Origin: a virus
Length of the DNA: 59,658 nucleotides
Virus record (IMG/VR): IMGVR_UViG_3300027851_000001
Coordinates: 1-59,658 of that record
Direction: 5' to 3' (one strand)
Positions 18,037 through 26,283 of this stretch are shown piece by piece. The stretch's first letter is position 1; each line of letters starts with the position of its first letter. The position numbers and the translations under genes were made by a program. Under the pieces are notes generated by a model that was not told the DNA's origin, did no database searches, and saw only the letters and a list, made by a program, of their open reading frames with translations.

Positions 18037-18416
18037 GGGGTTCCTTTGGTGGGGGTTGGCGGTACGTATCGGCAGTACACCCGGCGTTCCCACCGGTCTT
18101 TGCATAGGCTTCCGCTGCACGTCTTGATCTCGCCCGGCAGCCACTGCAAGTTGGATATGTTATCGCACCCGCCGCATACAAGGGGGATGATGTGGTCTTT
18201 GTACCACCCCGGGCAGCGCCCGGCGGCGGCACCGTTGGCGGGGCACGGGTACACCTGCTGGAAAGCACGCAGCACAGCGCGCGAGCGGAGAATGGTGCCG
18301 TCAGCGTCCCTGGCCGGTGGGCCGCAGTAGCGGGCGTCTTGTGGAAAAACCACGGCCGGGACCAGCAACGCGGCCAGTAGAAGGGCGAACAACAGCGCGT
18401 TGGCAAGGCGGATCAT
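18033..18416 (-). CDS. Secreted HNH-type protein (127 aa)
   Basis: A start at 18416 places a strongly hydrophobic signal sequence (M-I-R-L-A-N-A-L-L-F-A-L-L-L) at the N-terminus. The mature part has Y-K-D-H-I-I-P-L followed by C-G-G-C-D-N and N-L-Q-W-L-P, an HNH/zinc-finger arrangement seen in small exported phage nucleases. It overlaps its neighbours by ATGA on both sides. A periplasmic HNH nuclease could degrade incoming or host DNA at lysis, but this is inference. Confidence 0.7.
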   Translation of the reverse strand: MIRLANALLFALLLAALLVPAVVFPQDARYCGPPARDADGTILRSRAVLRAFQQVYPCPANGAAAGRCPGWYKDHIIPLVCGGCDNISNLQWLPGEIKTCSGSLCKDRWERRVYCRYVPPTPTKGTP

Positions 18417-18892
18417 GGCGCGGTGAGGATTTCGCCTTGGTCCTTGCTGGCCAAGTTCTCGCTGTACCAGCTGACGCCGTACACCACCCACAGGGGGCGC
18501 ACGTACGATAGCGCTTTGAATGCGTTGCGGGGCAGCCACGCCATGCGCGCAGCCACAACCTGCATATCGTTGCGCAGCATCTTCCCCAGCAGCTTGTCAG
18601 CCGCGGCGCGGCCCGCCTTGTCGATGATGCCCAGCTGCCACAGCTGGCACAGCGCGTCGTGCACAAGTGAGGGGCGAACGAACGCCTTGTCGTTGAGCGC
18701 GGGGCCGCTGGCACCGTCCCACGCGTACCACTTGCGGACGATGAGTCGCCCGTCGATGGTCAGGTGCACGAAGTCGTTGCCGCCGGGCTCCACCGGCAGG
18801 ATCATGTCGCCGGCCACATACTGCTCATACTCGGTGACGAGCAGGTGGCGGTACCCCGTCTTGTAGTGGACAACCTGAAACTCGTCGCTCAT
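18413..18892 (-). CDS. DUF1353 family protein (159 aa)
   Basis: Starting at M-S-D-E-F-Q (18892), the protein contains W-Y-A-W-D-G-A-S-G-P followed by R-P-S-L-V-H-D-A-L-C, the hallmark of DUF1353, with a conserved aspartate and histidine. These phage proteins of unknown function usually lie near lysis genes, as here, and a hydrolase-like role has been suggested. Both ends overlap their neighbours by ATGA. Confidence 0.8.
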   Translation of the reverse strand: MSDEFQVVHYKTGYRHLLVTEYEQYVAGDMILPVEPGGNDFVHLTIDGRLIVRKWYAWDGASGPALNDKAFVRPSLVHDALCQLWQLGIIDKAGRAAADKLLGKMLRNDMQVVAARMAWLPRNAFKALSYVRPLWVVYGVSWYSENLASKDQGEILTAP

Positions 18893-19401
18893 TCGGACCC
18901 CCATGCTCGGACAACTTGTTGGGCACGCTCGTGGAAAGCATCCCATGTATCACGGTGCGGGCGACCCGGCCTCCATGTCCTGATATACAAGTTCCACGCG
19001 CCCCGGGTGTCGGTGGTGGCCGGCAGGCGTTTCGGGTCCGTGAACAGCAGCAGGCGCGCGGCGGCGGCGGCCAGCACGTCGTTGGTCTCCAGTGTGTTCC
19101 AGATGGCCGTGGCGTTGAACTGCACATCGTGCGCCTTGCAGATGCCGTGCATCCAGTAGCGGGAAGCTGTGTGGTCCACAACCCCTCTACAACCGCCCAG
19201 GCGCTCGAACTGCCAGAAACCCTTGGCCGGCCCGGTGGGGCGCGGGGGGTTGCCGACAAGCTGGCGCCGGTGCAGGAATCGGCTTTCTTGGAGGCCGATG
19301 GCGATGAGCATGACCCGCGCCTCTGGGCTGTCGAACTGCCCTGGCAACATGGCCAGCGCGGATCGTATGGAACTTCGTACTTCGGCGTCAGGTTGGTTCA
19401 C
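18889..19401 (-). CDS. Endolysin, lysozyme/transglycosylase-like (170 aa)
   Basis: It starts with GTG at 19401, overlapping the stop of the upstream holin-like gene (GTGA). I-G-L-Q-E-S-R-F places a catalytic-type glutamate at residue 39, followed by G-P-A-K-G-F-W-Q-F-E, matching the lysozyme-like (SLT/GH) fold. There is no signal peptide, so release would need the two upstream holin-like proteins. The position within the holin-endolysin cassette supports a lysis role. Confidence 0.75.
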   Translation of the reverse strand: MNQPDAEVRSSIRSALAMLPGQFDSPEARVMLIAIGLQESRFLHRRQLVGNPPRPTGPAKGFWQFERLGGCRGVVDHTASRYWMHGICKAHDVQFNATAIWNTLETNDVLAAAAARLLLFTDPKRLPATTDTRGAWNLYIRTWRPGRPHRDTWDAFHERAQQVVRAWGSE

Positions 19402-19823
19402 TGGTGGCGCTCCTTCTGTTCGTCCTCGGATTCTTCGAGTGCGGCCCAGTCGCTGCGCAGCATGTCTGCCACGTCTCTGGCCGGGTCAGCGATCATCCGC
19501 AGTAGGCCGCGCGTGCGCGCCTGTTGCATCTTGGTCCCGTCGCGTGCGCGACGCGCTTCGCCCATGCGGTTGGCCCGTATCAGCACGCCGACGCAGACCA
19601 GGGCAATGCCGGTGCGGCACGCGAGGCCCACGTTCTGCCACGCCCACGCCGGGCCGCCTTGTAGGGTCAGCGCTGCGGAGGCCAGCAGCGCGAAGATCAC
19701 GACCACCAGTCCGGCCTTGACCCATGCCCCCTCACGGATGCGCTGGTCCAGCACCACGTAGCCCAGCACCGCACTTGAGAATACAGCTGCGACAGCGTTC
19801 ACCGCGTCGAGTGTGTCATCCAT
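19398..19823 (-). CDS. Holin-like membrane protein 2 (141 aa)
   Basis: A start at 19823 (M-D-D-T-L-D-A-V) follows AAAAAGGG. Three hydrophobic segments (about residues 8-24, 35-52 and 60-83) are followed by a highly charged cytoplasmic-type tail ending E-D-E-Q-K-E-R-H-Q. This fits a class I holin or an antiholin partner of the 104-aa protein just upstream. It overlaps the endolysin by GTGA. Confidence 0.65.
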   Translation of the reverse strand: MDDTLDAVNAVAAVFSSAVLGYVVLDQRIREGAWVKAGLVVVIFALLASAALTLQGGPAWAWQNVGLACRTGIALVCVGVLIRANRMGEARRARDGTKMQQARTRGLLRMIADPARDVADMLRSDWAALEESEDEQKERHQ

Positions 19824-19825
19824 GT

Positions 19826-20140
19826 TCAGCCCTTTTTGGTGAACGGCAGAAGGTCGGACAGCTTGGCTTCGCCGATCCACACGACAATCGCCGCGGTGAT
19901 GTTCAGACCGAACAGCCCCACGACGAAGGCTGCCACGTTCCGGTTGGCTTCTGTTTCGGCACCGAAGAACGCTGCCACCGCCGGAGACGTGTACCCGCTG
20001 ATGAGCATGGCGCAGAACAGGTTGAACGCCCGCGACTTCCAGCCGGCTCCGGGCACCCCACGAAGGGCCACGATACCGCCAAGCAGGCCAATAAAAAAGG
20101 GGCTTTTTGTAACAGTTGCGGGGTCAACGTCAAAATTCAT
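19826..20140 (-). CDS. Holin-like membrane protein 1 (104 aa)
   Basis: Three putative membrane spans (about residues 14-28, 40-60 and 70-89) and a short charged end (L-L-P-F-T-K-K-G). Size and topology are typical of class I holins, and it precedes the second membrane protein and the endolysin. Which of the two is the holin cannot be told from sequence. Confidence 0.65.
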   Translation of the reverse strand: MNFDVDPATVTKSPFFIGLLGGIVALRGVPGAGWKSRAFNLFCAMLISGYTSPAVAAFFGAETEANRNVAAFVVGLFGLNITAAIVVWIGEAKLSDLLPFTKKG

Positions 20141-20144
20141 GCCG

Positions 20145-20501
20145 TCATACCCCCTTTTGAGTAGGCCACTCCATCGAGGGCAGTGATTTCAGGAAGGCGT
20201 CGATGGTCGGAACCTTGCGCTTGCCGGCCATCACCTCGGCCAGCGCCTGCGTGCCCTGCTGGTAGCAGGCATCCATCCACTGTGCGAACGCCAGCCCCTC
20301 GGCTTGGTACGGCCCCGGGTACGCAGCGCGCAGCGCGCAGGTGACGCGTGTGTCATATCCGCGCTCTTTGGCTGTGGCGTCGATGTGTGCGTCCAGCGCA
20401 GCGGTGTACTGGGTTTGCAGTCCGGCAGGTGACGGAGGCACAACCGGCAGATCGGCGTGCTCGGTGGTCTTGCCCGTCTGGGCGTTGTATTCGTATCGCA
20501 T
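20145..20501 (-). CDS. Tail-fibre assembly/DUF4376-like protein (118 aa)
   Basis: A start at 20501 (M-R-Y-E-Y-N-A-Q-T-G-K) is preceded by TTGGAGCTGACC. The C-terminal pattern A-A-L-D-A-H-I-D-A-T-A-K-E-R-G-Y-D then W-M-D-A-C and P-T-I-D-A-F-L is the helical domain common in proteins encoded directly after tail fibres. Here too it follows the fibre gene, whose stop it nearly overlaps. Confidence 0.7.
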   Translation of the reverse strand: MRYEYNAQTGKTTEHADLPVVPPSPAGLQTQYTAALDAHIDATAKERGYDTRVTCALRAAYPGPYQAEGLAFAQWMDACYQQGTQALAEVMAGKRKVPTIDAFLKSLPSMEWPTQKGV

Positions 20502-20503
20502 GG

Positions 20504-21544
20504 TCAGCTCCAAGTCGCCCATGCGGCACCAGCGTCAAAAGAGTCAGCCCCGGAACGAGACAGCGCGATGCGATCCAGCGCACCGGGAAGATCGATGTAC
20601 CCCGTGGTCCAACACAGTCCGCCCGCCGTGCGTGACGTCAACCCCTGGCACTCCCACCGGTTTGTGCCGGGCTTCCTGAACAGCGTTACCGTCCCGCGCA
20701 TCGTGGCTGTGGCTGCATTCAGTGGAACTGGGAATCCGGCCGTGATGGCACCTGAGAATGTCCCGGCGAATATGTCATAGGACGCAGATTCAGCGTACCC
20801 GGTGACAACTACACCAGCCGATGTTCCTGCCTGCACCAGCATGGGCTGCGTGCCAGTGGTGCTCACCGCATCCAGATGCAGCTCTACTCGAGTTGCGTAC
20901 GCCGGGATACCAGTGATGGCGTGGGACGTGCCTGACGTCGTAGCAACCACGGCTGACGACTGCCGCTGTAGCTGCACCCACTCGGTGCCGTTATAGTGCT
21001 CGATGCAGTCGAGGTCCGTGTTTTCACCGGTGTCGCCCTGCGTAGGCGCTGCAGGGCGCCCTGCGGTTGCCCACTGCGGAAGGCGGGCCGCGCCGCCCAC
21101 GTTCCAGATGAGCTGATTCGCGCGGCGCGCGTTGTTTCCAGTGGCGTCTACCGGAACCTCGGCGCCGCCGTTCGCGGTCAGCAGCGCGGCCATGGACACA
21201 GCACCAGTGAATGCAGCGCCCGTCAGCATGGCGGTGCCCGTCACCGCGTCGGCGATCGCAGCAGCGACGAACCGCAGTGCCACGATGTCGCCGGCGTTCC
21301 AGCCCAGCGCCGTGGTGTTGTCCTGCGCACGCACGATGGTGAGCGTGTCGACCGCGCGGCCGGTGCACTTCACGATCTCGCGGTCCAGCGCCGCGTTCTC
21401 CAGCACGAGGTAGAAGTAGTCCCCAACGCCAGGGTTCGGGAAGCGCGCGCCGTGGCCGGTCTGCACCGTCAGCGACAAGTCGCCTGCCAGCAGCGGGGCG
21501 GCCAGCTGTGACCGTGCGAAGTTGGTGAACAGAATGCCAGCCAT
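20504..21544 (-). CDS. Tail fibre protein (346 aa)
   Basis: The N-terminus (I-L-F-T-N-F-A-R-S-Q-L-A-A-P-L) resembles the virion-anchoring start of short podovirus fibres. A middle beta/Ala-Thr-rich repeat-like region (T-G-A-A-F-T-G-A-V-S-M-A-A-L) leads to a beta-rich C-terminal region suited to receptor binding. It sits between the adaptor genes and the fibre-assembly gene. No enzymatic motif is visible, unlike the second receptor-binding candidate at 29187-30569. Confidence 0.7.
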   Translation of the reverse strand: MAGILFTNFARSQLAAPLLAGDLSLTVQTGHGARFPNPGVGDYFYLVLENAALDREIVKCTGRAVDTLTIVRAQDNTTALGWNAGDIVALRFVAAAIADAVTGTAMLTGAAFTGAVSMAALLTANGGAEVPVDATGNNARRANQLIWNVGGAARLPQWATAGRPAAPTQGDTGENTDLDCIEHYNGTEWVQLQRQSSAVVATTSGTSHAITGIPAYATRVELHLDAVSTTGTQPMLVQAGTSAGVVVTGYAESASYDIFAGTFSGAITAGFPVPLNAATATMRGTVTLFRKPGTNRWECQGLTSRTAGGLCWTTGYIDLPGALDRIALSRSGADSFDAGAAWATWS

Positions 21545-21552
21545 GTGTTACC

Positions 21553-22200
21553 TCAAGCGAAGGGGCGTGCCTCGACGCGAAGCGCCTGTCGAGTGTAGCC
21601 GGAGTCAGCGCGCCAGCGGGCGTCGGAGACAAGATCTGTCCACATCTTGCCGTGGAAAATGGCATCTTTCGCGCTAGACCAGCCCCGGTTGGGCATGCTC
21701 ATCAGGTCGTGCAGCACGCCGTGGAACAGACACCTGCGAAACTCGTTGTACAGGTCCGTGTCCCACTGGGTTGCCGTGGGCGTGGGGCGCAGGCAGCACT
21801 GCACGTGCAGGTCGCCGGCCGTATCTGGTGCAGGCGCCACGGTTAGCGTGGTCCCGGCGCCGCTGTGGAACAGCCGCGGCGTGCCTTCCTCGCCAGTGGG
21901 CACCTTGGCGCGCAGCAGCGCCAGCGGGAGCCAGCGCAGGTCGTGCCGTGCGGCCGAGACGACGACGTACGCTTCCAGCACATCGAGCGGCTCGGCGTAG
22001 GCCACCGGGGAGGCCAGTGTGTAGCCTTCCTGCGACACCACCAGCGTGATGGCGTCCAGATCCACACGCCACACCTTGGCGCGCTGGCACAGGTCCGTGA
22101 TGATCTTGCGGTACGAGTTCTCGATCACCGGCGCCGGACACCCTTGGAGATGGCCTGACGCCTCGTAGATCATGCCGCTGATATCGATCGGTGCGCCCAT
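21553..22200 (-). CDS. Head-tail adaptor/tail tube-like protein (215 aa)
   Basis: The protein begins I-D-I-S-G-M-I-Y-E-A-S and has the alpha-helical start and beta-rich middle of podovirus adaptor proteins encoded between capsid and fibre genes. W-D-T-D-L-Y-N-E-F-R-R-C is an amphipathic helix typical of ring-forming adaptors. Assignment rests mainly on order and size. Confidence 0.55.
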   Translation of the reverse strand: MGAPIDISGMIYEASGHLQGCPAPVIENSYRKIITDLCQRAKVWRVDLDAITLVVSQEGYTLASPVAYAEPLDVLEAYVVVSAARHDLRWLPLALLRAKVPTGEEGTPRLFHSGAGTTLTVAPAPDTAGDLHVQCCLRPTPTATQWDTDLYNEFRRCLFHGVLHDLMSMPNRGWSSAKDAIFHGKMWTDLVSDARWRADSGYTRQALRVEARPFA

Positions 22201-22209
22201 GGGGTGTCC

Positions 22210-22851
22210 TTATTTCGTCGAACTGCCGCCAGCGGCGGGGTCGTCGGTGATCTGGCGGGTGGTGAGGCCGGCGGCCAGCGCTGAGTCGTAGGCGTCCTTG
22301 TACATCTTGGCGCGGCCGGACTCGGTGTGTTCGGCATCCACGGACTCCAGCAGCCACACGGTGCCGTTGACCACTGTGGACAGATAGGCGTCCTGCAGCG
22401 CGATGGTGTCTCCGAGCGCCGTCACCGGCACGCAGCGGGCGTAGGCGATGGACAGCGCGTCCCCGGCGGTAGCCGGCGGGAACACGTAGAAGCGGTTCGG
22501 GGCGCGCGGGTAGCGCATCCAGTTGGTGGCCGCCGCGGCGTTCTGGCCGGGCCAGCCGGGCGACAGCAGGTCCAGCGCCTCTTGGTTGATTTCCTTGAGG
22601 GACTGGCCGTTCTTGTTGCGCAGCACGTCGACCAGCCGCACGGAGTCTGCGGGGGCTTCCTGCAGCGCGCCGGCGGCGCAGGTGATGTCGGCGAAGTGGA
22701 TGAACAGGTCCGGGCGGATGATCGCCATGCCCCGCACGATCTGGTCGATCTTGCGCAGCACGAACGGGTCCGAGTAGCGGTAGTCCGGGCCCATGCTGTC
22801 TTGCACGAGATCACGGACCTCGGTGAGGACTGCCTGGGCGGTGAAGCTCAT
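22210..22851 (-). CDS. Head-tail adaptor protein, DUF6682-like (213 aa)
   Basis: The opening V-R-D-L-V-Q-D-S-M-G-P-D-Y-R-Y-S and the helix R-K-I-D-Q-I-V-R-G-M-A are typical of the gp4/gp11-type adaptors of podoviruses, followed by a beta domain (P-N-R-F-Y-V-F-P-P-A) and a C-terminal helix with Y-K-D-A-Y. Its start overlaps the stop of the 81-aa gene by ATGA. I expect it to connect portal and nozzle. Confidence 0.6.
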   Translation of the reverse strand: MSFTAQAVLTEVRDLVQDSMGPDYRYSDPFVLRKIDQIVRGMAIIRPDLFIHFADITCAAGALQEAPADSVRLVDVLRNKNGQSLKEINQEALDLLSPGWPGQNAAAATNWMRYPRAPNRFYVFPPATAGDALSIAYARCVPVTALGDTIALQDAYLSTVVNGTVWLLESVDAEHTESGRAKMYKDAYDSALAAGLTTRQITDDPAAGGSSTK

Positions 22852-23093
22852 GGCAGGTTGCGCGAGGCGTCAGCGGACAGGGCGGCTTCGTCGATCATCA
22901 CGACGTCATCGAACGTCACCGGTGCGGCAGCCTTGGGTTTTTCCTTCGGTGCGCGGGGGCCCTTGGCGGGCGGTGCGATGGTTTCTTCGGCTGGCTCGTC
23001 AGGGATCGGCTCGAAGTCGGCGCGCTTGGCGAACACCGCCTGATACGCGTAGACAATGCCGGAAGGTATGTGACGGATGTACTTGGTCTGCAT
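22848..23093 (-). CDS. Hypothetical head-region protein (81 aa)
   Basis: The N-terminus (T-K-Y-I-R-H-I-P-S-G-I-V-Y) looks ordered, while the middle is Pro/Lys/Ala-rich and probably disordered. It lies between the decoration-like gene and the adaptor and overlaps the latter by ATGA. Function unknown. Confidence 0.6.
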   Translation of the reverse strand: MQTKYIRHIPSGIVYAYQAVFAKRADFEPIPDEPAEETIAPPAKGPRAPKEKPKAAAPVTFDDVVMIDEAALSADASRNLP

Positions 23094-23112
23094 GAGGGTT
23101 CTCCATGGAAGT

Positions 23113-23133
23113 CAGGGGGCACGCGGCCCCCTG
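23113..23133 (-). promoter_or_regulatory. Stable hairpin after the decoration gene
   Basis: Perfect 8-base arms (CAGGGGGC and GCCCCCTG) with a 5-base loop lie between the decoration gene stop (23153) and the start of the 81-aa gene (23093). There is no T-run after either arm, so transcript stabilisation or processing is more likely than termination. Confidence 0.5.
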
Positions 23134-23152
23134 ATTCTACGTCTGCAGGGGG

Positions 23153-23602
23153 TCAGGCAGCGATGGCCGAGACCATCTTGCCGAACACGCGCACGCGCAG
23201 CACGCCAGCGCCCAGGCCAGCGGTGTTCTGCTGCAGGCGCACGAACGACGCAGCGCCGGCGTTGACCACCGTGTTGGCGGCCGTGGCCAGTTTCACCAGC
23301 TTGGTGCCAGCAGCGGCGTCGGTGGCCCATGCGGTCAGGCCGGTCACGTCGGTGCCACCAAGCTGGATGTCCACGGTGCCCGTGGCAGTGCCGGGGCGCA
23401 CCACGGTGACGGCAGCGGCGTGAACGATGAAGCCGGACAGGTCCGGGATCTCGAAGAACGACACCGTGTCGGTTGCGGCGACGGCCAGCTTGGAGCCGTC
23501 AATCTCGAAGTCCAGCATGATGTCGCCGGGGAAGCCGGGACGGTCAGTGGAGGCGGGGCCCATGCCTGCAGCGCGCAGGACGGCGATGGTTTTGTCAGCC
23601 AT
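23153..23602 (-). CDS. Probable capsid decoration protein (149 aa)
   Basis: A beta-rich Ala/Val/Thr/Gly protein (G-T-A-T-G-T-V-D-I-Q-L-G-G) directly after the major capsid gene, the usual place for head decoration or stabilisation proteins. No known motif; assignment is from position and composition. Confidence 0.55.
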   Translation of the reverse strand: MADKTIAVLRAAGMGPASTDRPGFPGDIMLDFEIDGSKLAVAATDTVSFFEIPDLSGFIVHAAAVTVVRPGTATGTVDIQLGGTDVTGLTAWATDAAAGTKLVKLATAANTVVNAGAASFVRLQQNTAGLGAGVLRVRVFGKMVSAIAA

Positions 23603-23638
23603 GATTCAGGTTCCTTTTCAGAATTGGGGGTTGAACTA

Positions 23639-23656
23639 CCCCGGCCGAAGCCGGGG
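23639..23656 (-). promoter_or_regulatory. UUCG-tetraloop hairpin after the major capsid gene
   Basis: On the minus strand the RNA reads CCCCGGC-UUCG-GCCGGGG, a 7-bp stem closed by the very stable C(UUCG)G tetraloop, 9 bases after the capsid stop. No T-tract follows, so a partial block or mRNA 3' protection that boosts capsid yield is the likelier role. Confidence 0.6.
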
Positions 23657-23664
23657 CGGTGTCA

Positions 23665-24582
23665 TCACTGGCGGACGTAGCCTTTGGCCAGGGCTTCGGG
23701 CTTCACAACCTTGTAGCCGTAGACCTGCACGCCGCGCACGATGTTGCCGAAGGTGGATTCAGCACGGATGCTTTCCATCGCGGTCATCTGCGAAGCGAAG
23801 GTCAGGCCCATCTTGTGGCCGGCGACGATGCTGAAGCAGGTGTTGCCGGTGTCGGTCACGCGGTTCAGGTTGTGCGACACGTACAGGGTGAACGTGTCGA
23901 TCATGCCCAGGCGGCCGTTGCGCAGGATGGAGGTGGCGTCTCCCGACAGGGAGGCGTCCTTCAGATCCGACTTTTTGATCATGCCGGCCATCCAGGCAGG
24001 GATCACCATGAAGCGGCCCGACTCGGGTGCGTTGGCTTCGGCCAGGACCGTGCCCATGTCGACGATGAAGTCGAGCACGTTGGTCTTGGTCAGCTGCAGC
24101 GGGGTGCCGGCCACGCCCAGGTTGATGTTCTGGCTGATGCGGCCAGCGGTGGCACCCTGGTTCAGGCTGGAGATGTCGGTCAGCATGCCGGTCAGCACTT
24201 CGCGGTCGATGCTGAGCTTCATGTTTTCCGACGCATCCTTGGACCACGTGTCCATCAGGTTGATGTCGGACTGGACCTTGTCCACGTCGTCCTCGATCAC
24301 GGCGAAGTACTCGCCCTGGTCGATGAGCAGCTGGATCTTCGGCTTGTCCGGGCGGTCCACCGTCAGGGTCATGCCCTTCTGGTACGGACGGGTGTTGATG
24401 GTCGGGGTGGTACGGATGTTGACCGTGTCACCTTGCGACTTGATCTCGCCTTCGTAGTCGGTGTTCGAGATCGCCGGCAGCACGGATGCGTCGTAGAAGT
24501 TCTCGATCAGTTTCGAGGACCAGATCTCGGGAATGAAGTTGCCGCTGTATTGCGCGGCGCCGGGGGCAACGGGGTATGCCAT
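23665..24582 (-). CDS. Major capsid protein (305 aa)
   Basis: The sequence runs F-I-P-E-I-W-S-S-K-L-I-E-N-F-Y-D, then G-D-T-V-N-I-R-T-T-P and D-R-E-V-L-T-G, and ends with an F-G-N-I-V-R-G-V-Q-V-Y-G-Y-K-V segment. This is the profile of HK97-fold (P22/T7-like) podovirus capsids. Its predicted scaffold is immediately upstream and a decoration-like gene follows. Length is normal for the family. Confidence 0.85.
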   Translation of the reverse strand: MAYPVAPGAAQYSGNFIPEIWSSKLIENFYDASVLPAISNTDYEGEIKSQGDTVNIRTTPTINTRPYQKGMTLTVDRPDKPKIQLLIDQGEYFAVIEDDVDKVQSDINLMDTWSKDASENMKLSIDREVLTGMLTDISSLNQGATAGRISQNINLGVAGTPLQLTKTNVLDFIVDMGTVLAEANAPESGRFMVIPAWMAGMIKKSDLKDASLSGDATSILRNGRLGMIDTFTLYVSHNLNRVTDTGNTCFSIVAGHKMGLTFASQMTAMESIRAESTFGNIVRGVQVYGYKVVKPEALAKGYVRQ

Positions 24583-24600
24583 GTGGGGCTCCTGTAGGGT

Positions 24601-25641
24601 TTAAGCTGCACTCAGGACAACGCGTCCTTCGTGCTGGGCGGCGTAGATGTCCTGCTCCAGCGCCTGCGCCTGCTGTTCCTTGCCCTTGTACTTGCCGGAC
24701 AGCTTGTCGCGGTAGAAAGCGGCGATGTCCTCGCGCGTCCACTGCTTCTTCTGGGCCGACTGCGGAGGTGCCGTGCCGGTGCTTGCGCGCCCGGGTGCGA
24801 CCTGCCGCTCCAGGCGCTCGCGCGCGCTGGGTGCTTGGGGGGTTACAGCGGCAGCAGGGGCTGCAGCGGCTTGGGGGGTTCCGTTGAGTCGCTTGTACGC
24901 GTTGAAGATGCTCACCACGCGTCCGAGATCGAGGTTGTCGTGCGCGTCCTTCAGCAGGGTGTCGCGTTGCAGGCCCGTGAATTCGTCCTCCTCAACCAGC
25001 CACGCGTGGAACGCGGCGTTGTCGTTGATGGACCGCCAGTCGCCCACAGCCCGGGTGAGGCTGTCGTAGAACTGGTCGCGCGTGTTGGCCACTTGCGTGT
25101 GGGCAACGGACTCCACCACCGGGCCCAGGCGGCGAAGCGCCTGGACTTGTGCGGCCATGGCTTGCACGGCTTGCGCCAAGGGAGCCATCTCGTCGCGGGC
25201 GGCGCGGCGGACGAAGTCCACCATTTCGCCACCGTACTCGGAGCTGTCCTTGTCGGTGATGTGAGAGGCGCGGGGCTTGGCCGGCTGCGCAGGAGTCGAT
25301 TGCATCTGGGCGACCAGCTGCTCAAGATTCCGGCGTGCGGCGTCGGCGTCACGGAGTTTGGCCTGCAGCGAGTTGTGCACCCCTTGGAGGGAGCGCCACC
25401 GCTGGGCGAAGGTTTCACTGTTCTCGTCGTCGGTCTGGGTGTCACCGGCAGCGGGGGCAGGCGAGGGATCAGCAACAGGTGCGGGCGCAACGGCTTCACC
25501 TGCGGGGGCAGGTTGGGCAGAGGGATCGTTGTCAGCTGCGGGATCACCGTCGACGGGGGTGTCGGCGGGCTCACCGGAGAGCTGCTTGATCATCTCGTTG
25601 GCGCGGGCGGCGTTCGCTGCGATCTGCTCTTGGATGGACAT
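24601..25641 (-). CDS. Capsid scaffolding protein (346 aa)
   Basis: The protein is charged, Ala/Pro/Gln-rich and largely helical (A-A-N-A-A-R-A-N-E-M-I-K-Q-L at the start, coiled-coil R-D-A-D-A-A-R-R-N-L-E-Q-L). Its basic C-terminal region ends in short helices, as in scaffolds that bind capsid through the C-terminus. It directly precedes the major capsid gene in the direction of transcription. Confidence 0.75.
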   Translation of the reverse strand: MSIQEQIAANAARANEMIKQLSGEPADTPVDGDPAADNDPSAQPAPAGEAVAPAPVADPSPAPAAGDTQTDDENSETFAQRWRSLQGVHNSLQAKLRDADAARRNLEQLVAQMQSTPAQPAKPRASHITDKDSSEYGGEMVDFVRRAARDEMAPLAQAVQAMAAQVQALRRLGPVVESVAHTQVANTRDQFYDSLTRAVGDWRSINDNAAFHAWLVEEDEFTGLQRDTLLKDAHDNLDLGRVVSIFNAYKRLNGTPQAAAAPAAAVTPQAPSARERLERQVAPGRASTGTAPPQSAQKKQWTREDIAAFYRDKLSGKYKGKEQQAQALEQDIYAAQHEGRVVLSAA

Positions 25642-25676
25642 GGTTCGTACCTTGCTTTCTGCTAAGGAGTTGGGTT

Positions 25677-25877
25677 TCAGGGCTCGATGAGCTGCCGGAG
25701 TTCGGTCAGCATCTGCACCCGCCCTTTGAGGGTGCTGAAAAGTTCAGTGCTGGTGGCGCATAGCCGCTCCATCTCTGCCACGCGCATGCGGGTCAGCAGT
25801 TCGCGCAAGGCGTCATGCTGCCTGCCCAGCTGTTTGAGCAGCTGGCGATCGGCGGGAGAGAGGTCGTACGCGCCCAC
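25677..25877 (-). CDS. Small helical head-region protein (66 aa)
   Basis: I chose GTG at 25877 because ACAAGGCTGATC places a Shine-Dalgarno sequence at good spacing and the start follows the upstream stop by 2 bases; the longer ORF to 25985 overlaps the upstream gene without a ribosome site. The product is one or two helices (L-S-P-A-D-R-Q-L-L-K-Q-L). Function unknown. Confidence 0.55.
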   Translation of the reverse strand: MGAYDLSPADRQLLKQLGRQHDALRELLTRMRVAEMERLCATSTELFSTLKGRVQMLTELRQLIEP

Positions 25878-25879
25878 GA

Positions 25880-26200
25880 TCAGCCTTGTTTCACCAGCAG
25901 GAACGTGTAGGTGCCTGCCGTGGGAGTGAGGGCGCCAGCCGTGGGGTTCACGAACTGCAGCGCCAGCGTACCGGTCGTTGCGCACTTCGCGGACACCAGC
26001 GCGGTGGCGTTGGAGATGGGGTTTTGCATTGGGATGACGCCGGTGCCAGCCACTAGGCCAGCGACCGTGACGTTCTGGTACGCGGCCGTGGCAGCAGCGA
26101 CTTCGGCCGGGGTCAGGGACACGCTGATGTGCGAACCGCCGGCCGGGGTGGCAACGGCGGGGATCAGCAGGTTGTCGGTATCGGTGGTGACGCGAGACAT
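25880..26200 (-). CDS. Small head protein (106 aa)
   Basis: A beta-rich, Ala/Thr/Val-rich protein (A-T-P-A-G-G-S-H-I-S-V-S-L-T-P) that is the first gene behind the promoter at 26251-26278. Its position before the scaffold gene fits a minor head or decoration protein. GGAG lies at good spacing before the ATG. Confidence 0.55.
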   Translation of the reverse strand: MSRVTTDTDNLLIPAVATPAGGSHISVSLTPAEVAAATAAYQNVTVAGLVAGTGVIPMQNPISNATALVSAKCATTGTLALQFVNPTAGALTPTAGTYTFLLVKQG

Positions 26201-26215
26201 GGCAGGCTCCAGGCT

Positions 26216-26236
26216 AGGAAAAGCCGCGCTCCGCGG
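26216..26236 (-). promoter_or_regulatory. Hairpin in the 5' leader of the capsid operon
   Basis: GCCGCG-gag-CGCGGC followed by TTTT lies about 10 bases after the likely transcription start of the 26251-26278 promoter and before the ATG at 26200. It could act as an attenuator-like weak terminator or as a 5' stabilising hairpin. Confidence 0.45.
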
Positions 26237-26250
26237 CGAAGTAAGTGCAC

Positions 26251-26278
26251 ACTATACACGAGGTGTAACAGGTGTCAA
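26251..26278 (-). promoter_or_regulatory. sigma70-type late promoter for the scaffold-capsid genes
   Basis: On the minus strand TTGACA (26278-26273) and TATAGT (26256-26251) are separated by 16 bases. The spacer contains a short direct repeat (ACACCTGTTACACCT). It starts 6 bases after the stop codon of the 69-aa gene and drives 26200 towards the capsid gene. Confidence 0.65.
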
Positions 26279-26283
26279 CGCGC

